NCBI GenBank assembly: GCA_035236585.1
Contig: CP141127.1
Span: forward strand, 52,078,001-52,142,000
DNA length: 64,000 nucleotides
DNA from: Warburgia ugandensis
Taxonomy: Eukaryota; Streptophyta; Magnoliopsida; Canellales; Canellaceae
Direction: 5' to 3'
The position numbers were made by a program, and so were the translations under genes. Shown in pieces: positions 1 to 9,900 of this stretch (positions within the stretch are counted from its first letter, which is position 1; each line of letters starts with the position of its first letter). A model generated the notes under the pieces. The model saw only the letters and a list, made by a program, of their open reading frames with translations. It was not told where the DNA came from and did no database searches.

Positions 1-3000
1 AAATCACTTTGAGTTCTATCATGTTCCCGGCACAATGTCTACAATTCTCATGCCATTGGACAATCCTTAATAAATGTCCAAGAACTTTGAAAGCTGGAAA
101 GTCCCAAAGTACAATGCCAAAACTTTAAATATTCTAGGATGTTCTTAGGCAAAAAGTAAAACCACTTCAAGTCTTGGTAAGTTCCCAAACACAATGTCGA
201 TATTTTTAAGTCATTGTATGATCCTTGGGGGTATGTCTAAGCACGTTATGCACTGGAAAGTCCCAAGGAACAATGTCAAAACATTACATGCCATTGGAAG
301 TCCTGGTACAAATTCAAATCACTTTGGGTCTTGGGAAGTTCCTAAACACAATTTGTATGCTTTTCAAGGCCTTGGATGATCGTTGGAAAAATGTCCATGC
401 ATTTTAAGTGTTAGGTAGTCCCAATGCACAATGTTAAAACATTACATGCCCTAGGAAGTCCCTAGGAGAAAAGGCAAATCACTTCATACGTGGGAAGTCT
501 CCAAACACAATGTATATACTTTTAAAGCCCATTGATGATCTTGGCACAATATTCAAGGACATTCAGCACTTGAAAGTCCTAAAGTACAATGTAAAAAAAT
601 TACATGGCTTGAGAATCTCTAGGCACAAAGTCAAATCAATTCAAGTCCTAGGAAATTCCAAACACAATGTATAAACTTTTAAAGCTGTTGGTCATTCCTT
701 CACATTATGTCCAAGCACTTGAAGAGCTGGGTAGTTCAAAGGATCATTTTCAAAATAGCACATGTCCTTGATATCTCTAGACACAAAGTCAAAACATTAC
801 ATGTTCTTGGAAGTACCTTGGAACAAACTCAAATCACATTGAGTCGTAGGATACTTCCCAACACGATATCATAACTTTTCAAGCCATTGGATGATCTTAC
901 GTACAATGTTCAAGCAGTTTAAGAATTGGAAAATCCCAAGGCACAATGTCAAGACATTACATATCCTTGGAAGTCCCTAGGCACAACTCAAATCACATTG
1001 AATCATAGGAAGTTCCCAAACAGAATGTCAAAACATTTCAAGCAATTGGATGAACCTTGGCACAATTTCAAAATATTACATATCCTTGGAAGACCTTGAG
1101 CACAAAGTTAAAATCACTTCAAATCTTAAGATGTTTTCAAACACAATGTCTAGACATTTCAAGCCGTTGGATATGCCTCAACACAACCTCCAAGCACATT
1201 AAGAATTGGGAAGTCACAAGAAAAAAGGTTAAAGCATCATAAGTCCTTGGAATACCCTAGGCACAAAGTCAAATCATTTCAAGTCCTAGGAAGTTCCTAA
1301 GTACAATGTCTAGACTTCTCAATCCATTGAATGATTCTTGGAAAAATGTGCAAGTACTTTGAGCATTGGGAAGTGGTAAATTGTTAAAACATTACGTGTT
1401 CATGAAGGTTCCTAGGAAAAAAATAAAATAACTTTGAGAGTCCTTTGAAGTTCTCAACAATAATGTCTATACTTTTCAAGCCGTTGGATGATCCTTAGCA
1501 CTATGTCCAAGCACGTTATGCGTTGGGAAGTCCCAAGGCACAACTTCGAAACATTACATGCCCTTGGAAGTCACTAGGAACAAAGTCAAATTACTTCAAG
1601 TCCTTAGAAGTTCCCAAACACAGCTTCTATACTTTTTAAGACCTTGGATGACCATTAGATAATGTCCATGCATTTTAAGTGTTGGATAGTCCCAAGGAAG
1701 ATTGTTAAAACATTACATGTCCTTGGAAGACCCTAGGTAAAAAGAAAAATCAATTCATTTCTAGGAATGTTTCCAAACAGTCTATATTTTTCTAGCCCTT
1801 AAATGATCCTTGGCACAATGTCTACGAATGTTCAGCACTAGGAAGTCGCAAGGCACAAAGTTAAAGCATTACATACCCTTGGGAGCCCCTAGGCATAAAT
1901 ACAAATCACTTCAGGTCCTGCAAAGTTCACAAACATAATGGCACTTAAAGTGCTGGGAAGTCCCACGGAACAATTTCAAAACAATACATGTCCTTTGAAG
2001 TCTCTAGGCACAAAGTCAAAACATCACGTGTCCTTCGATGTCCCCTAGCACAAACTCAAATCATTTCTCATCCTAGGAAGTTCACAAACACAATATCGTA
2101 ACTTCCATGCCATTGGATGATCCTAGGCACAATATGTGAGTTGTTTAAGTATTGGAAAATCCCAAGGCATTATGTTTGAAGACATTAAGCACTAGGAAGC
2201 AGCCAGGAAAAATGTCATAACATTACATGTCCTTACAAGACTCAAGGCATGAAATCTACTCATTTTGATTGCTAGAAACTTCTTGAATGCAATGTCTACA
2301 CTCTTTAAACTGTTGGATGATATTTGGCTCATTGTCCTACCATGTTTGGCATTGAAAATTCCCAATGTACAATGTCAAAACATTAGATACCCTTACCTAG
2401 CCACACAGTCAAATCACTTTGAGTACTAGGAAGTTCCCAGCCACAGTGTAAACTTTTCAATTTGTTGGATAATCCTTCACTTAATATCCATACACATAAA
2501 GAGCTGAAAAGTCCCGAGGAACATTGTCCCGATCTTACGTGTCCTTGGAAGTCCCTAGGCAGAAATCAAAACATCACATGTCCTTGGAAGTCTATTGGCA
2601 CAAATTCAAATCACTTTGAGTATTGGGAACTTGCCAAACACAATGCCATAACTTTTCAAGCCATTAGACGATCCATTCCACAATGTTCGAGTGCTTTAAG
2701 AGTTGGGAAATCCTTAGGTGCAATGTCAAAATATTACATATTGTTGGAAGTCCTTAGGCACAAAGTCAAATCACTTTGAGTCCTTGGAAGTTCCCAAACA
2801 TAATCTCAAAACATTTCATGCTGTTGGGTGAGCCTTGGCCCAATGTCCGAGTGTCGTAAGGAAATTTTTTAGAACATTATATGTCCTTACATGATCCCAG
2901 GCACAAAATCAAACCACTTCAAGTCCTAATAAGTTTCCTAACACAATATCTAAAATTTTCAAGTCATTGGAAAATCCCAAGGCCCAATGTATGAACACGT

Positions 3001-3238
3001 TAAATGCTCAAAAGTCCTAAGGCACAATGTCAAAACTTTGCAGGCTCTTGGAAGTCTGTAAGTTGTAAGTCAAATAATTTTAAGTCCTAAGAAGTTCCCA
3101 AACACAATGTAGAAACATTTCAAGATGTTGAGCCTTGGCACAATACTAGAGTACGCTAAGCACTGGGAAGTCCCAAGGCACATTGTTAAAACATTAGATG
3201 CCCTTAGAAGACCCTAGGCATAACGTCAAATCACTTTG
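1..3238 (+). repeat. Diverged 160-bp satellite array built from four 40-bp subunits
   Basis: About 20 head-to-tail monomers of roughly 160 bp. Each has four related 40-bp subunits that start near CACAATGTC. Recognisable cores are GGAAGTCCCAAGG (s1), CATTACATGCCCTTGGAAG (s2), AAATCACTTCGAGTCC (s3) and AAGCCATTGGATGATCC (s4). Monomers differ from one another by many substitutions and small indels, so the block is old or poorly homogenised. Translations give recurring strings such as SKHYMPLEV and HNVKSL because the repeat is open in some frames; there is no protein family here. No gene is visible. The family name is not recognised. Confidence 0.93.
3234..3238. repeat. Left target-site duplication (CTTTG)
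   Basis: CTTTG directly precedes the TG that starts the inserted block at 3239, and the same five bases follow its terminal CA. Removing the block and one CTTTG restores a continuous s3 subunit (AAATCACTTTG followed by TGTATTGGGAAGTTCC), which supports a clean insertion. Confidence 0.88.
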
Positions 3239-3418
3239 TGTAACGCCCCAGGTCTGGGCTCCCTCAGTAACAATATTGTCTGCTTTGGGCCCTAGGCCCG
3301 TATGGTTTTGTTCTTCCCACGTAGGGGAAAACGCGTTGTTACTGGTAAAGCCCACTCAGACCCTTATCTGCCGCCTAGGAACTTTCCTCCTGGCGATGTG
3401 GGACTAACTCTTAGCGCA
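3239..3418 (-). mobile_element. LTR copy 1 (type A, 3' LTR of a - strand element)
   Basis: About 180 bp. The + strand reads as the reverse complement of an LTR that ends ...GGGCGTTACA. It contains TAACAATATTGTC and the reverse of TTAGTCCCACAT. With LTR copy 2 and the 152 bp between them it makes one complete miniature element of about 512 bp. The start of the LTR at TGCGCT is inferred by comparing copies. Confidence 0.75.
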
Positions 3419-3557
3419 TCCTGCTTTCATCCCCTCAGATTATGTTGGAGACCTCCCCCTCAAACCATCTTGGCAGACGGCAACGGTAGCCCTCTCCCCT
3501 CCTTAGGGGCCACGCGTCCTCGTGTGGGGTTAGCCTCCACATTGGGGTCGGGGTCTG

Positions 3558-3569
3558 GCTCTGATACCA
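3558..3569 (-). other. Primer-binding site, initiator tRNA-Met
   Basis: GCTCTGATACCA on the + strand is the exact reverse complement of the plant tRNA-iMet primer site TGGTATCAGAGC. It lies one base from the end of LTR copy 2 at 3571, the expected position for minus-strand priming in a - strand element. Confidence 0.85.
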
Positions 3570-3570
3570 C

Positions 3571-3750
3571 TGTAACACCCTGGGTCTGGGCTCCCTTAGT
3601 AACAATATTGTTTACTTTGGGCATTGGGCACGCACAGATTTGTTCTTCCCCTGTAGGGGAAAACGCGTTGTTACTGGTAAAGCACACCTAGACCCTTATC
3701 AGCTGCCCAGGAACTTTCCTCTGGGCGATGTGGGACTAACTCTCAGCGCA
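3571..3750 (-). mobile_element. LTR copy 2 (type A, 5' LTR of a - strand element)
   Basis: About 180 bp, starting TGTAACACCC on the + strand and running to AGCGCA. It is the partner of LTR copy 1. The two differ by scattered substitutions, so the insertion is not recent. After 3750 the sequence switches within a few bases to forward-oriented internal DNA. Confidence 0.75.
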
Positions 3751-3823
3751 TCTCGCCACCGTTGCTGTCTCCAAGATGGTTTGAGGAGGAGGTCCCCAAC
3801 ATAATATGAGGGATGAAGGTGGG

Positions 3824-3987
3824 ATGCGCTGAGAGTTAGTCCCACATCGCTTGGAGGAAAGTTCCTGGGCGGCTGATAAGGGTATGGGTGGGCTTTACTA
3901 GTAACGAGGCCTTTTAAAACTGTGCGAGCCCATGGCCCAAAGTAGACAATATCGTTACTGAGGGAGCCCAGACCCGGGGCGTTAAAA
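3824..3987 (+). mobile_element. LTR copy 3 (type A, forward)
   Basis: Starts TGCGCTGAGAGTTAGTCCC after the purine tract GGATGAAGGTGGGA and ends near GGGGCGTTAAA, where the usual TTACA terminus is mutated. It lies opposite in orientation to copies 1 and 2, so it begins an inverted half of the composite. Confidence 0.72.
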
Positions 3988-4000
3988 TAGTATCAGAGCC
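3988..4000 (+). other. Degenerate initiator tRNA-Met primer-binding site
   Basis: TAGTATCAGAGCC, one mismatch to TGGTATCAGAGC, directly after LTR copy 3. Confidence 0.68.
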
Positions 4001-4144
4001 AGTTCCCCTTGTAGTGTGGTGGCTAGCTGCATGCGGGCGCCTAGTCGTGGGCGTGGGGATGCGCGTTCCCTAAGGGGGGGAAGATGTGAAGCCCTGGGCC
4101 GATGAAGGCGGGCCAAGAGAAAGCTGGCAGGCTTCTAGGCTGGG

Positions 4145-4331
4145 GTGAGGGACAGAGAGTTAGTCCCACATTGTCTGCAGAGAGAAAACTGGGTTGTTTA
4201 TAAGAGTTTGGGGAACTCTAACGGTCACAACGCATTTTCCCCAGGAAACTTGGGAAGAACAAAACCGTGAGGGGTGTATGGGAGCCCCAAAGCAGACAAT
4301 ATTGTAATTGTTGGAATCCCAGGGTGTCACA
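4145..4331 (+). mobile_element. LTR copy 4 (type B, forward)
   Basis: A second LTR subfamily of about 185 bp. It shares GAGAGTTAGTCCCACATT with type A but has its own body, including AGAGTTTGGGGAACTC and TTGGGAAGAACAAAACCGTG, and ends GGTGTCACA. The left boundary is approximate. A reverse-oriented type B copy lies at 5590. Confidence 0.62.
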
Positions 4332-5270
4332 CAGTCCCTCCCGTCCCTATGATTGTCTCAAGTACACTCACTGCAATGTGGGGTCCACTCTTTGTACCAG
4401 CTGCTTTCACCCTTTCACCCTTGCACCGTATAGGCACTTAGGTACTCAGGCACTCATGGAAACGACGTGTACCACTTTCGCTTTCACCCTTTCACCCTCA
4501 TGGCATTCAGGCACTCATGAAAAGTCGCGTTGCATGCCCACTTTCACCCTTTCACCCTCATGGGCACTCAGGCACTCACGGGGTTAAAAATTGCATCCTA
4601 CAACAGGATCAATAGTCTAAAATACCAAGACACAACAACTCCCACATGTCAAATTACCAATAAGCAAGTGAATATCACAAAAAATATATCAGAAATATTG
4701 CATGCAAGAACCACCCGAAAGATAGCATTCACATGAAAAACTACATGCTGAAATCAATCTCATGCATATGGTAAGGCATAAATCACATGCCTCAAAAACT
4801 CAAATCATCATTTGAGCATCATGGAAAAATTATGAATGAAATCACCTACCTCGGTATCGTACTATCCCAAACAAATGTGTAAGCGATATGGTGTATGCCC
4901 TGATGTACCTGTCACGCCATAAATCATTATTCATTGTTAGGCCTCTCATTTTCACCATAATCTCTAAATTTTCTATTTACCACAGTTATCAAAAATCTAA
5001 AGCCTGATCATCCATTAATCGGCTTGATCGAAGTCATTGAATAGTGTTTAGTAGTTTGGCTATTTAAAAGCTACTTCAAACTAGATTTTTATCTGAAATC
5101 TAGATCCACCTTGTTGAGACAATGACAACGCCTCTTTCGAATCGTGATTTGGACCTTTGTAGCTCCTATAATCACGTTTTAAATGACAAAGCCCATGCCC
5201 CAAAGCAGACAATCTGAGGAACCCAGAGGGGACAATATAATTGCTGCTATGTACTCGTCAAAGGGAACAC
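4332..5270. other. Non-LTR segment within the composite, with a short tandem repeat
   Basis: AT-rich DNA with no recognisable coding content. Its left part holds three copies of a unit containing CTTTCACCCTTTCACCC and CTCAGGCACTCA (4403-4580, spacing about 77 then 60 bp). Near the right end, CTGAGGAACCCAGAGGGGAC (from about 5215) also occurs near 6404, so that edge is retroelement-derived. It could be the internal region of a larger LTR element or host DNA carried along. Confidence 0.5.
4403..4580 (+). repeat. Short tandem repeat with CTTTCACCC motif
   Basis: Three imperfect units containing CTTTCACCCTTTCACCC followed by a variant of GGCACTCAGGCACTCATG. Unit starts are near 4404, 4481 and 4541. 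The open frame through this stretch is a consequence of the repeat and is not called as a gene. Confidence 0.68.
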
Positions 5271-5450
5271 TGTAATACCTCGGGTCTGGGCTCCCTCAGT
5301 AACAATATTGTCTGCTTTGGGCCTTGGGCCCACATGATTTTGTTTTTCCCCCGTAGGGGAAAACGTGTTGTTACTGGTAAAGCCCACTTAGACCCTTATC
5401 AGCCGCCCAGGAACTTTCCTCCAGGCGATGTGGGACTAACTCTCAGCGCA
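5271..5450 (-). mobile_element. LTR copy 5 (type A, reverse)
   Basis: About 180 bp, starting TGTAATACCTCGGGTCTGGG and ending at AGCGCA on the + strand. It is close to copies 1 and 2. It acts as the 3' LTR of a - strand element whose other LTR, at 5590, is type B. Confidence 0.75.
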
Positions 5451-5575
5451 TCTCGCTTTCGTCCCTCAGATTATGTCGGGGACCTCCCCCTCAAACCATC
5501 TTGGCGATGACAACGAGTCCTTAGGGGCCACGGGTCCTCGCGTGGGGTTAGCCTCCACACCGGGGTTGGGGTCCG

Positions 5576-5587
5576 GCTCTGATACCA
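5576..5587 (-). other. Primer-binding site, initiator tRNA-Met
   Basis: GCTCTGATACCA, an exact reverse complement of TGGTATCAGAGC, two bases before the type B LTR that starts at 5590. Confidence 0.84.
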
Positions 5588-5589
5588 CT

Positions 5590-5776
5590 TGTAACACCCT
5601 AGGGTTCCAACAATCACCATATTGTCCACTTTGAGGCTCCCATACACCCCTCACGGTTTTGTTCTTCCCAAGTTTCCTAGGGAAAACACATTGTGACCGT
5701 TAGAGTTCCCCAAACTCTTATAAACAGCCCAGTTTCCTCACCCCAGGCAATGTGGGACTAACTCTCTGTCCCTCAC
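5590..5776 (-). mobile_element. LTR copy 6 (type B, reverse)
   Basis: Starts TGTAACACCCTAGGGTTCC and shares the type B body with LTR copy 4 (CGGTTTTGTTCTTCCCAA, GTTCCCCAAACTCTTATAAA). The right end is approximate. The element it forms with LTR copy 5 has two unlike LTRs. Confidence 0.62.
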
Positions 5777-5911
5777 CCCAGCCTAGAAGCCTGCCAGCCT
5801 TCTCTTGGGCCGCCCTCATTGGCCTAGGGCTTCACATTTGGCTACCATTGCCGTCTGCCAAGATGGTTTGAGGGGGAGATCCTCAACATAATCTGAGGGG
5901 ATGAAGGCGGG

Positions 5912-6073
5912 ACGCACTGAGACTTAGTCCCACATTTCCAGGAGAAAAGTTCTTGGGCAGCTGATAAGGGTCTGGGTGGGTTCACCAATAACAATGCATT
6001 TTAAAGTTGTGCGGGCCCTGGGCCCAAAGCGGACAATATTGTTACTGAGGGAGCCCAGACCCGGGGCATTACA
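5912..6073 (+). mobile_element. LTR copy 7 (type A, forward)
   Basis: About 162 bp, preceded by GAGGGGATGAAGGCGGGA (a candidate polypurine tract) and ending GGGGCATTACA. The start is mutated from TGCGCTGAGAG to CGCACTGAGAC. Confidence 0.75.
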
Positions 6074-6074
6074 G

Positions 6075-6086
6075 TGGTATTAGAGC
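6075..6086 (+). other. Primer-binding site, initiator tRNA-Met, one mismatch
   Basis: TGGTATTAGAGC, one C-to-T change from TGGTATCAGAGC, one base after LTR copy 7. Confidence 0.8.
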
Positions 6087-6247
6087 CAACCGCCAACCCG
6101 GTGTGGGTGGCTAATTGCACGTGAGCGGAAGTGTGGGAGTCCATGCGCGGACGCGTGTTCCCTAAGGGGGAGAGGGCTACCGTTGCCGTCTGCCAAGATG
6201 GTTTGAGGGGGAAGTCCCCAACATAATCTGAGGGGATGAAGGCGGGA

Positions 6248-6333
6248 TGCGCTAAGAGTTAGTTCCACATCGCTAGGAGGAAAGTTCCTGAGTGGCTGAT
6301 AAGGGTTTGGGTGGGCTTTACCAGTAACAACGG
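6248..6333 (+). mobile_element. LTR copy 8 (type A, forward, truncated)
   Basis: Starts TGCGCTAAGAGTTAG after the purine tract. It follows the type A LTR for about 85 bp, then diverges after TAACAACGGG into unrelated sequence. The break suggests a deletion or a join between two elements. Confidence 0.65.
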
Positions 6334-6399
6334 GTCCCTCGTCACAGGGAACAAAGCCTTGCAGGTTGCCAAAATGGTTTAAGGGGGAGGGCCCCAACA

Positions 6400-6569
6400 T
6401 AATCTGAGGAACCCAGAGGGGACAATATTGCTTCCACTATGCTAGGGAGGGATTTCCTCCTCACATGAACAACATGTTTTCCCCTATGGGGGAAGAACAA
6501 AACGGTGTGCGTCTAGGGCCCAAAGCGGACAATATTGTTACTGAGGGAGCCCAAACCTAGGGCGTTACA
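6400..6569 (+). mobile_element. LTR copy 9 (type A-related, forward)
   Basis: The right half is type A (AGCGGACAATATTGTTACTG, ending GGGCGTTACA). The left half is unlike the other copies and includes CCTATGGGGGAAGAACAAAA. The left boundary is uncertain. Confidence 0.55.
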
Positions 6570-6570
6570 G

Positions 6571-6582
6571 TGGTATCAGAGC
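6571..6582 (+). other. Primer-binding site, initiator tRNA-Met
   Basis: Perfect TGGTATCAGAGC one base after the LTR end CGTTACA. Confidence 0.88.
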
Positions 6583-6738
6583 TAACCCCTGACCCGGTGT
6601 GGGTGGCTAACTGCATGCGGGCTTGTGGCACGTGTGACGCGGACGGGTGTCCCCTAAGGGGGAGAGGGCTACCGTTGATGTCTACCAAGATGGTTTGAGG
6701 GGAGGTCCCCAACATAATCCGAGGAGATGAAGGTGGGA

Positions 6739-6900
6739 TGCGCTGAGAATTAGTCCCACATTGCCAGGAGGAAAGTTCCTGGGCGGCTGATAAGGGTCTG
6801 GGTGGGCTTTACCAATAACAACGCGTTTTAAAGCCATGCAAGCCATGGGCCCAAAGCGAACAATATTGTTACTAAGGGAGCCCAGACCCGAGGCGGTACA
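6739..6900 (+). mobile_element. LTR copy 10 (type A, forward, right edge of the composite)
   Basis: About 162 bp, starting TGCGCTGAGAATTAGTCCC after GAGATGAAGGTGGGA and ending GGCGGTACA. It is the 3' LTR of the element whose primer site lies at 6571. Its terminal CA abuts the right copy of CTTTG. Confidence 0.77.
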
Positions 6901-6905
6901 CTTTG
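6901..6905. repeat. Right target-site duplication (CTTTG)
   Basis: Second copy of the five bases at 3234-3238. The satellite s3 subunit resumes directly after it. Confidence 0.88.
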
Positions 6906-9900
6906 TGTATTGGGAAGTTCCTAAACATAATGTATAAACTTTTTTTAGCTGTTGGATGACCCTTCACATAATGTCCAAACACTTAAAGTCCTGTGAAGTC
7001 CCAAGGGACATTTTACAAATATTATATGCCCTTGGAAGACCCTAGACACAAACTCAAAACATCACATATCCTTGGAAATCCCTTGGCCAAAACTGAATTC
7101 ACTTTGAGCCAGGAAAAACAAAAGCAAAACGTCAAAATGTTACATATCCTTGGAATCTCTAAGTATAAAGTCAAATCTCTTTTAATGTTGGGAATTTCCC
7201 AAACACATTGTGTAAACATTTCAAGTCATTGGATTAGCCTCGTCACAATGTCCAAGCATGTCAAGTGCTAGAAAGTCCCAAGGAAAAATGGCAGAACATT
7301 ACTTGTTCTTGTAAGACCCTAAGCAAAGAGTAAAATTACTACGAGTCCTACGAAGTTCCCAAATGGAATGTCTAAACTTTTTAAGCCATTAGATGATCCT
7401 TAGCACAAGTTATGAGCCCTTTTAGCATTAGAAAGCATCAAGGCACAAAAACATTGCATGCCCTTGGAAGCCCCTTGACACAAAGTCAAATCACTTCAAG
7501 TCCTTTGAAATTCCCAGGCACAATGTTTATGGTTTTCTTACCATTGGATGATCCTTAACATAGTGTCCAAGCAGGTTGAAAGCTGGAAAGTCACAAGGCG
7601 CAATGTCAAAACATTAAATGTTCTTAAAAGTTTCTAGGTAAAAAGTAAAATCACTTCGAGTCTTGGGAAGTTCCCAAACACAATATATATAATTTTCTAT
7701 TTGTTGTATGATCCTTTGCCCTATGTTTGAGCAAGTTAAGCACTAGGAAACCCCAAGGCATAATGTCAAAACATTACATGCCCTTGAAAGTAATTAGGCA
7801 CAACATCAAATCACTTTGAGTCCTGAGAAATTACTAAGCACAATTTATGCACTTTTTACGCCCTTGGATGATCTTTGGATAATATTCATGTATTTTAAGT
7901 GCTAGAAGACCCAAGGCACAATGTCAAAACATTACATGTCTATGAAATCCCTAGGCAAAAATGCAAATCATGTCGTGCTAGGAAGTTTCTTAAACACACT
8001 GTTCAAGCAATTCAGCACTGGAAAGTCCCAAGGTTACGTGCCCTTGGGAGAGGCAATTCACTTCAAGTTCTGTGAAGTACCAAAACACAATGTATAAACT
8101 TTTCGAGCCGTTGGATGATCCTTCGCACAATGTCCAAGCACTAAAAGCATTGTGAAGTCCTAAGGAGCATCTTCAAAACAATACATGTCCATAGAAGTCC
8201 TTGGGCATAAAGTCAAAACATCACAAGTCCTTGGAAGTCCATTACTACAAACTCAAATCACTTTTAGTCCTGGGAAGTTTTGCAACACTGTAGGCACAAT
8301 GTAAAATTGTTTTAAGTCAAGGAAGTTCCCAAACACAATGTCTAAAATTTTTAAGCCATTGAATAAACCATTTAAGTGCTGGAAAGTCCCAAGGCACAAT
8401 GTTAAAACATTGCATGGCCTTTGAAGTCCCTAAGAAAAATGTCAAATCCCATCGAGTCTTATGAAGTTCCTTAGTACAATGTCTTCAATTTTCATGCCCT
8501 TGAATAATACTTGGCACAATGTCTTAGCAATTTGAGTGCTGGATTGTCCAGAGGAATAATGTACAAATTTTTCATGTTCTTGAAAATCACTTGGCAAATA
8601 GTAAACACTTCGAGTCCTGGAGTTCCCAAATACAATGTCTATACTTTTAAAGCCATTGGATGATCTTTAGTGCTATGTCTGAGCGCATTAAGCATTGAGA
8701 AGTCCCAAGGAACAATGTCAAACATTACTAGCCCTTAGAAGTCCCTAGGCACAAAGTCAAATCACTTTGGCTCTTGGAGAGATCCATAATAGAATTTATA
8801 TAACTTTCAAAAACTTGCATGATCCTTAGCAAAATGTCCATGCATTTTAAGTTCTATGAAGTCCCAATGCTCAATGTCAAAACATTACATGCCTTGAAAG
8901 TCACTAGGAAAAAAGGAAAATCACTTCATGTCATGGGAAGTCTCCAAACATAGTGTTTGGACTTTTAAAGCCCATAGATGATCTTAGCACAATGTCCAAG
9001 GACATTTAGCACTTGGAAGTCCGAAAGAACAATGTATAAACTTTTTGAGCCTTTGGATGATCGTGGGAAGTCCTAAGGCACAATGTTAAAACATTACATG
9101 CCCTTGGAAGTCCATACACACGAAGTCAAATTACTTTGGGTCCTAAGAAGTTCCCAAATACAATTTATGTACTTTTCAAGCACTTGGATGATCCTTGGCA
9201 AAATGTCCATGCATTACATGCCTTGGGAAGTCCCTAGGAAAAGAGACAAGTGACTCCATGTCCTGGAAAGTCTCCAAACACAATGTATAGACTTTTAAAA
9301 CCCATAGATGATCTTGGCACAATGTCTAAGGATATTCAACACTTGGAAGTCCCAAAGCACAGTGTATAAACTTTTTGGGCCTTTGGATGATCCTTGGCAC
9401 ACTGTCGGAGCACATTCAGCACTAGGAAGTCCCAAGGAAAAATGTTAAAGCATTACATGCCCTTGGAATCCCTAGTTATAAAGTCAAATCACTTTAATTC
9501 CTAGGATGTTCTCAAACACAATGTATAAACTTCTGGAGCCGTTGGATGATCCTAAAGCACTGTGTTCCAAACAAAATGTCCAAGCACTTAAAGCACTGTG
9601 AAGTCCTAAGGAACATTTTCAATACAATACATGCCCACAAAAGTCCCTAGGCACAAAGTAAAAACATCACAAGTCCTTGGAAGTGCATTACCACAAACTC
9701 AAATCACTTCTAGTCCTGGAAAGTTTTGCAAGACCATAGGCACAAAGTTAAATTATTTCAAATCAAGGAAGTTCTCAAACATAATGTTGAAATGTTTTAA
9801 GCCATTGAATGATTGATGGCATAATGTACGAGAACATTAAGCACTGGCAAGTCCCAAGGCACAATGTCAAAGCATTGGATGCCCGTCGAAGTCCCTAAGA

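Larger units (their letters stand above)
3239..6900. mobile_element. Composite insertion of small non-autonomous LTR (TRIM-like) elements
   Basis: A GC-richer 3,662-bp block interrupts the satellite. It starts with TGTAACGCCCC, ends with GGCGGTACA and is flanked by a 5-bp duplication. Inside are about ten LTR copies or fragments of 160-190 bp in both orientations, separated by internal pieces of about 150 bp. The internal pieces carry initiator tRNA-Met primer-binding sites and a purine-rich tract (ATGAAGGCGGGA) just before the LTR start. No gag, protease, reverse transcriptase or integrase frame is present. This fits terminal-repeat retrotransposons in miniature, which depend on other elements for mobility. 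Both outer ends are the 3' (U5) end of an LTR, so it is not one simple element. Confidence 0.85.

Noticed and set aside
2462-2779. 105-codon open frame in the satellite
   Set aside because: Its translation is a run of satellite-derived strings and similar strings occur in many other monomers. There is no domain, no codon signal and no conservation apart from the repeat.
3302-3691. Open frames of 75-129 codons in the LTR block
   Set aside because: They run across LTR ends, the primer-binding site and internal non-coding DNA of miniature elements, and match no gag or pol domain.
4267-4587. 106-codon open frame over the CTTTCACCC repeat
   Set aside because: It starts inside an LTR and is kept open by a short tandem repeat.
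3239-6900. DNA transposon with terminal inverted repeats
   Set aside because: The outer ends are inverted copies, but the block is filled with LTRs, tRNA-Met primer sites and purine tracts, and has TG...CA ends with a 5-bp duplication, which fits LTR elements better.
3239-6900. 5S-rRNA-bearing (Cassandra-type) LTR element
   Set aside because: The size and primer site would fit, but I could not see the 5S internal promoter boxes in any LTR copy.
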